Positions 5,691 through 9,426 of a stretch of 9,426 bases of DNA are shown here, piece after piece. The stretch's first letter is position 1, and every line of letters starts with the position of its first letter. The DNA comes from Cloacimonetes bacterium UBA5456 (GTDB lineage Bacteria > Cloacimonadota > Cloacimonadia > Cloacimonadales > Cloacimonadaceae), in assembly GCA_002427325.1 (NCBI GenBank), contig DIQS01000047.1:10652-20077 (forward strand), read 5' to 3'. The notes beneath the pieces are model-generated. The model did not search any database. It saw only the letters and a list, made by a program, of their open reading frames with translations, and was not told the origin of the DNA. Made by a program: the position numbers and the translations under genes.

Positions 5691-7343
5691 TTACATTGCC
5701 AATTCTATTCCGAGATGAATCATGCCTAAATTAAAGTTACTCAACGATTTATCTCTTATGCCTAAAGCGTATTCTATGCTGAGCATTCCCAAGCGAGTTG
5801 ATTGTTTGATTCCCAAACCAAAACCTGCTAAATCATATTTCTTGGAATTACTCGGCTTCAAAATCATTGCATAATCTGCTAAAATATAGAGCATTGTTTC
5901 ACTGCTTGCAAGATAGCGAATTTCGTTTTGAAACAGCGCCAAACTCGACGCCAAGAACTCATTTTCTCGATATCCGCGCAGACTGTTATAGCCTCCCAAG
6001 CCCCAAAGATCATATTCCTGAGCCTCTTTGATGCTCGTTGAGAGATATTTCCCTTTGATATAATGAACGAAGCCACCGCCCAAGCCGGTATATTTTCCCG
6101 CCACCGCCTCATTTTTGTGATAGAAACCTTGCTTTCCTTTATATAAGGAATACTTCCCATCAAGCTGAATGCCGGAGACGGGCGCCCAAGTCCCACGCGT
6201 ATTTTGAAAAGACCAGAACGCAGAAGCCCAGAGCTCTGAACTCTTTGGCAGATCAATCTCCGTATTGCCGGCAAAGACACTCTGCGCACCGAGTCCCAGT
6301 CCGATTTTGTGCTGAAGTGAGCTAAAATATATATCCGCAGCGGTTTGATTCTTGATCCAAGTGCTATCTTGCATCTCCCGCGAAATCAAGAAATCCCCTT
6401 GCAGCGGAATGAGCCCATAGCCGGATTCATGATAACTCAGCTTCAGAGTGCTCAGCTTTGACGCCGTCTTTCGCCAATTCAGCTCGATCTGTCTATCCGT
6501 TCCCCAGAGATTGAGAAAGCGGATATTCACCATCCCCGTCAACTCCCGTTTGCCGCTTTTTTCACTGAGCCCCAAGACCCCTTCCAGAAAGCTCATCTTG
6601 CCCTCTTTGATGAAGATGCCCAAGTTTTCCTCATCCAACGGCACGATATTACATTCATTAATATATGTCTTTTTAAGGAGGTTTTCTTCTGCCTGCCTCA
6701 GCGTGTTTTGATTGAGAGTTTCAGCACTTAGGAGTCCCGAGCTTTTGAGCAATGCCCCCTCGCGACTGATCTTATTCCCGCTGAAATGATAGTTCTTGAT
6801 ATTTAAAGGCTTACCTTCATCGACATTGATGTAAGCGACGAGTTTTTCCGACACAACCAAGCTATCCAAGCTGACCTCAGCAAAGAGATGCCCGCGTTTT
6901 TCATAGATACTCAGGATGTTTTCAAAGAGCAAAGGGAGGCCGTCGATTGAGACAGAAGTCTCCTCACCAAGCCGCAGATATTCCCGCAGCTTACTCTCAC
7001 TGAGATAGCGCAAGCCGTCAAACGAGAGTTCCATCTCAGAGCCGGACAAGATTCTCGTGATCTCATAAGCCAGCTCAAGGCTATCATCATCAATAGGAAC
7101 GAGTTGCGGACGCGGGATATCAACGAAATATTCCCCTTTTTTGTGGAAATATTCATAGAGATTAGCGCTATATTCGTCTATTTTTTCGGGATCATATTCC
7201 TCGCCAAAGACCACCCCGCTCTGTGCAATAAGCTCAGTTTCCTCGATGGGAAAATTTGCCTGAAAAGAAAGAGAAGTAATTGAAATAGAAAGCGCTGTGC
7301 CGATGACAGAGATCAAAAAACACAGCGCAAGCCATTTTTTCAT
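5691..7343 (-). CDS. Omp85-superfamily outer-membrane protein (BamA/TamA-like)
   Basis: Omp85 proteins insert or translocate other proteins at the outer membrane. This 550-residue protein has a signal peptide (1 to about 19) and three POTRA-like repeats at about 21-95, 103-176 and 180-246; the third contains FSGNKISREGALLKSSGLL. A C-terminal barrel runs from about 250. The diagnostic feature is GGYNSLRGYRENEF at 450-463, the conserved (V/L)RG(Y/F) tip of the loop that folds into the barrel, with Arg456. It is shorter than BamA (usually five POTRAs and about 800 residues) and nearer to TamA in size. The last residue is Met rather than the usual aromatic. It starts 17 nt after the lepA stop with no recognisable Shine-Dalgarno, so translation may depend on coupling. 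It is likely a paralogue beside a canonical BamA elsewhere; its substrate is unknown. Confidence 0.88.
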   Translation of the reverse strand: MKKWLALCFLISVIGTALSISITSLSFQANFPIEETELIAQSGVVFGEEYDPEKIDEYSANLYEYFHKKGEYFVDIPRPQLVPIDDDSLELAYEITRILSGSEMELSFDGLRYLSESKLREYLRLGEETSVSIDGLPLLFENILSIYEKRGHLFAEVSLDSLVVSEKLVAYINVDEGKPLNIKNYHFSGNKISREGALLKSSGLLSAETLNQNTLRQAEENLLKKTYINECNIVPLDEENLGIFIKEGKMSFLEGVLGLSEKSGKRELTGMVNIRFLNLWGTDRQIELNWRKTASKLSTLKLSYHESGYGLIPLQGDFLISREMQDSTWIKNQTAADIYFSSLQHKIGLGLGAQSVFAGNTEIDLPKSSELWASAFWSFQNTRGTWAPVSGIQLDGKYSLYKGKQGFYHKNEAVAGKYTGLGGGFVHYIKGKYLSTSIKEAQEYDLWGLGGYNSLRGYRENEFLASSLALFQNEIRYLASSETMLYILADYAMILKPSNSKKYDLAGFGLGIKQSTRLGMLSIEYALGIRDKSLSNFNLGMIHLGIELAM

Positions 7344-7360
7344 GAGGGATAAATCTCAGA

Positions 7361-9160
7361 TCAATCGCGATCTGCCTTCAATACGGCGAGAAAAGCTTCT
7401 TGAGGAACGGTGACATTACCGATTTCCTTCATCCGCTTTTTGCCTTCTTTTTGTTTATCGAGCAGCTTGCGTTTGCGACTCACGTCACCGCCATAACACT
7501 TTGCCAAGACGTCTTTTCGCATCGCATTGATGGTGCTGCGAGCGATGATCTTTGCGCCGATGGAAGCCTGCAAAGCGATCTTGAACATGTGGCGCGGGAT
7601 CACCTCAGAGAGGGTTTTCGTGACCGCTTTACCCCAGTTGTGCGCCTTATCGTGGTGACAGATAAAGCTCATCGCATCAACCTTTTCGCCATTGATGAGG
7701 ATATCCACTTTCACAACGTTTGAAACTCTATGGTCGAGGAAGGAATAATCCAAGGAAGCATAGCCGCGACTCACGGTTTTGAGCTTATCATAAAAGTCGA
7801 AAATGATCTCAATTAGCGGCATTTCATAATGCAAAGCCACTCGTTTTTCATCTATATATTGAATGTTTTTTTGGATTCCGCGCCGCTCTTGGGCGAGCTT
7901 CATGATGTTCCCGATATATTCAGTAGGAACGATGATCTCGGTATCCATGAAGGGCTCTTCGATGAATTCGATATGAGCCGGATCGGGAAAGTCTATGGGA
8001 TTGTGAACTTCCACCACCTTTCCGCCGGAGAGCCCGATGCGAAAGCGCACGCTGGGCGTGGTGGCAACGATGGGAATATCATATTCACGCAAAAGGCGTT
8101 CTTTCACGATTTCGAGGTGGAGCATGCCCAAAAACCCACAACGGAAGCCATATCCGAGTGCGGCAGAGCTTTCTTTTTCATAGACCAGTGAAGCGTCGTT
8201 GAGTTTGAGCTTGGCGATTGCCTCCACGAGGTCTTCATAATCCTCGCCGTTGATGGGGAAAATCCCGCTATAGACCATAGGTTTGGGCTCCAAGAAACCG
8301 GGTAAAGCACTCTCACAGCCGCCTTTGGCATAGGTGACGGTATCGCCCACGCGCGCGTCTGCGACTTCCTTAATATTGGCGATGATATACCCCGCCTCAC
8401 CGGTATTGAGTTCTTGTTGCGGCTCAAATTTGAGTCCCAAATAACCTATTTCTTCGATATCATACTCACGACTTGTGCTAAAAAGCTTGATCCTATCGCC
8501 TTTTTTGAGCTTTCCGCTAAAGATTCTCACCATGATCACCACTCCGCGATACATGTCGAAAAAGGAATCGAAGATGAGGGCTTGGGTGGGAGCATTCACC
8601 TCGCCCTTGGGTGATGGAAGCTGGCGGATGATCCGATTGAGGAGGTCATCCACGCCCTCACCGGTCTTGGCGCTGATCTTGGCGATCTCACTCTCATCGC
8701 TGCCCAAGATTTCCACAATCTCGTGGGTGGCATATTCTATATCTGCTTTAGGCAGGTCGATCTTGTTAATCGTCGGCAAGATTTCTAAGTTATTATCAAG
8801 TGCCATATAGAGATTGCTCATGGTCTGCGCTTCCACGCCCTGCGATGCGTCCACGAGCAAAACTGCGCCCTCGCAAGAAGCTAAAGCGCGGGACACTTCA
8901 TAGGAGAAGTCCACGTGTCCGGGGGTGTCGATCAGATTGAGGATATATGTTTGACCTTCATATTGATGGGTCATGCGCACGGCGCGGGATTTTATGGTTA
9001 TGCCTTTTTCGCGCTCCAGCTCCATGTTATCCAAGAGCTGTGCGTGTTCAACCCCGGCTTCCACCATGTTTGTCGCTTCCAAAAAGCGGTCTGCAAGAGT
9101 GGATTTACCATGGTCGATATGCGCGATAATGCAGAAGTTTCGAATGTATTTTTGCTCCAT
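7361..9160 (-). CDS. lepA: elongation factor 4 (LepA), back-translocating ribosomal GTPase
   Basis: LepA is a translational GTPase that binds ribosomes and affects initiation, translocation and assembly. The 599 residues are standard length. G1 AHIDHGKST lies at 13-21, the switch region with KGITIKS at 52-58, G3 DTPGH at 78-82 including the catalytic His82, G4 NKID at 132-135, and G5 SAK at 163-165. EF-G-like domains II, III and V follow. The LepA-specific C-terminal domain is intact, including the lysine/arginine-rich GDVSRKRKLLDKQKEGKKRMK segment and the ending IGNVTVPQEAF. The ATG at 9160 has AAGGA six bases upstream. It leads the minus-strand cluster and is followed after 17 nt by the Omp85-like gene, so the two are probably co-transcribed. 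Confidence 0.98.
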   Translation of the reverse strand: MEQKYIRNFCIIAHIDHGKSTLADRFLEATNMVEAGVEHAQLLDNMELEREKGITIKSRAVRMTHQYEGQTYILNLIDTPGHVDFSYEVSRALASCEGAVLLVDASQGVEAQTMSNLYMALDNNLEILPTINKIDLPKADIEYATHEIVEILGSDESEIAKISAKTGEGVDDLLNRIIRQLPSPKGEVNAPTQALIFDSFFDMYRGVVIMVRIFSGKLKKGDRIKLFSTSREYDIEEIGYLGLKFEPQQELNTGEAGYIIANIKEVADARVGDTVTYAKGGCESALPGFLEPKPMVYSGIFPINGEDYEDLVEAIAKLKLNDASLVYEKESSAALGYGFRCGFLGMLHLEIVKERLLREYDIPIVATTPSVRFRIGLSGGKVVEVHNPIDFPDPAHIEFIEEPFMDTEIIVPTEYIGNIMKLAQERRGIQKNIQYIDEKRVALHYEMPLIEIIFDFYDKLKTVSRGYASLDYSFLDHRVSNVVKVDILINGEKVDAMSFICHHDKAHNWGKAVTKTLSEVIPRHMFKIALQASIGAKIIARSTINAMRKDVLAKCYGGDVSRKRKLLDKQKEGKKRMKEIGNVTVPQEAFLAVLKADRD

Positions 9161-9181
9161 CTTTTGTCCTTATGTTGGATT

Positions 9182-9199
9182 GTAAACGTTACCGTTTAC
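9182..9199. promoter_or_regulatory. inverted repeat upstream of lepA, possible operator
   Basis: Perfect 7-bp arms GTAAACG and CGTTTAC surround the 4-nt centre TTAC, about 22 nt before the lepA start and just upstream of its ribosome site. Half-sites of this kind resemble those bound by LacI/GalR-type repressors, although those usually have a tighter CG centre. No such regulator is in the window. It could equally be a leader hairpin. Confidence 0.4.
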
Positions 9200-9215
9200 G
9201 CTATTTATACACAGC

Positions 9216-9235
9216 GTCTTATAAAGCTATAAGAC
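9216..9235. repeat. 8-bp-arm inverted repeat upstream of lepA
   Basis: Perfect 8-bp arms GTCTTATA and TATAAGAC flank the tetraloop AAGC. It lies 16 nt beyond the 9182-9199 inverted repeat, upstream of lepA. It lacks a U-tract, so it does not look like a terminator; an operator or a leader stem-loop is more likely. Confidence 0.45.
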
Positions 9236-9248
9236 AGCTAATGTTGAC

Positions 9249-9276
9249 ATGATTTATTTTGGGCTCTATCTGTCAA
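9249..9276 (-). promoter_or_regulatory. candidate lepA promoter
   Basis: The minus strand has a perfect -35 hexamer TTGACA at 9276-9271. With a 16-nt spacer the -10 position is AATCAT (9254-9249), a 4-of-6 match to TATAAT. A second AT-rich candidate, TATAAA at about 9209-9204, is nearer to lepA but lacks a good -35. If the first is right, both inverted repeats lie in the transcribed leader. Confidence 0.3.
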
Positions 9277-9388
9277 GCATTTGCTGAGTTTTTTAAGCCC
9301 AAATATTCTTTTTTTCTATGATTTCTATCTTTCTTTCTGAAAAATGAAGCCAAGTCACGCCTTCCCTATTGATTACAGCTTAGCGTGC

Positions 9389-9406
9389 GCTCATGATATG
9401 CTCATG
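9389..9406. repeat. 18-bp window-end repeat, right copy
   Basis: Its reverse complement matches 4-21 at 17 of 18 bases. Within this copy, CATGA and TCATG form a small 5-bp inverted repeat. On the minus strand, 11- to 12-nt units beginning GGTCAT or GAGC follow one another from 9426 to 9382, a loose tandem pattern like that at the left edge. Confidence 0.35.
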
Positions 9407-9426
9407 GTGATGACCACATCATGACC

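Larger units (their letters stand above)
9161..9426. other. intergenic region upstream of lepA
   Basis: This 266-nt stretch has no supported ORF. On the minus strand, a frame open at the right edge stops after 11 codons; it could be the tail of an upstream gene but nothing identifies it. It carries, from lepA outward, two inverted repeats (9182-9199, 9216-9235), a perfect TTGACA hexamer on the minus strand (9271-9276), a short palindrome AGCA-TT-TGCT at 9277-9286, and the right window-end repeat. Confidence 0.45.

Noticed and set aside
7829..8191. Plus-strand open frames opposite lepA
   Set aside because: lepA is intact and full length on the minus strand, so these are by-products of its codon usage.

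Overview
The window reads as a stretch of chromosome from a Gram-negative (diderm) bacterium. It has an Omp85-type outer-membrane protein with POTRA-like repeats, a second outer-membrane beta-barrel, a lipoprotein with a lipobox, and bacterial LepA, AckA and TsaE. No single marker fixes the phylum. A Wzi-like barrel, an AMIN/TPR/HTH membrane protein, clear Shine-Dalgarno sites and moderate base composition would suit an anaerobic fermenter of the FCB group (for example Cloacimonadota-like), but this is inference. I see no insertion sequence, integrase, tRNA, rRNA or CRISPR array.

All eight supported genes lie on the minus strand, so transcription runs from high to low coordinates. The order is lepA (elongation factor 4), an Omp85/BamA-TamA-like protein 17 nt behind it, a tiny hyper-acidic lipoprotein closed by a strong hairpin terminator, and ackA (acetate kinase). 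Next comes a compact cassette of a signal-peptide/AMIN/TPR/transmembrane/HTH protein, a Wzi-like outer-membrane barrel overlapping it, and a small membrane-anchored protein 9 nt further on. A stem-loop that could terminate transcription follows, and the last gene is tsaE (t6A tRNA modification ATPase).

Functionally this mixes housekeeping (translation quality, tRNA modification, acetate/ATP metabolism) with envelope biogenesis. The most unusual part is the cassette at 861-3849. Its first protein is predicted to place a sensor-like AMIN/TPR region in the periplasm and a helix-turn-helix in the cytoplasm. Its gene overlaps that of an outer-membrane barrel, which is followed by a small inner-membrane-anchored protein. 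Together they could form an envelope-spanning sensing or assembly unit.

Non-coding DNA is limited to 1-245, 687-860, 5108-5297, 5484-5690 and 9161-9426. These hold several inverted repeats: a possible operator and a hairpin upstream of lepA, a strong terminator at about 5235-5266, stem-loops at 180-216 and 729-783, and near-identical 18-bp inverted copies at the two ends of the window.
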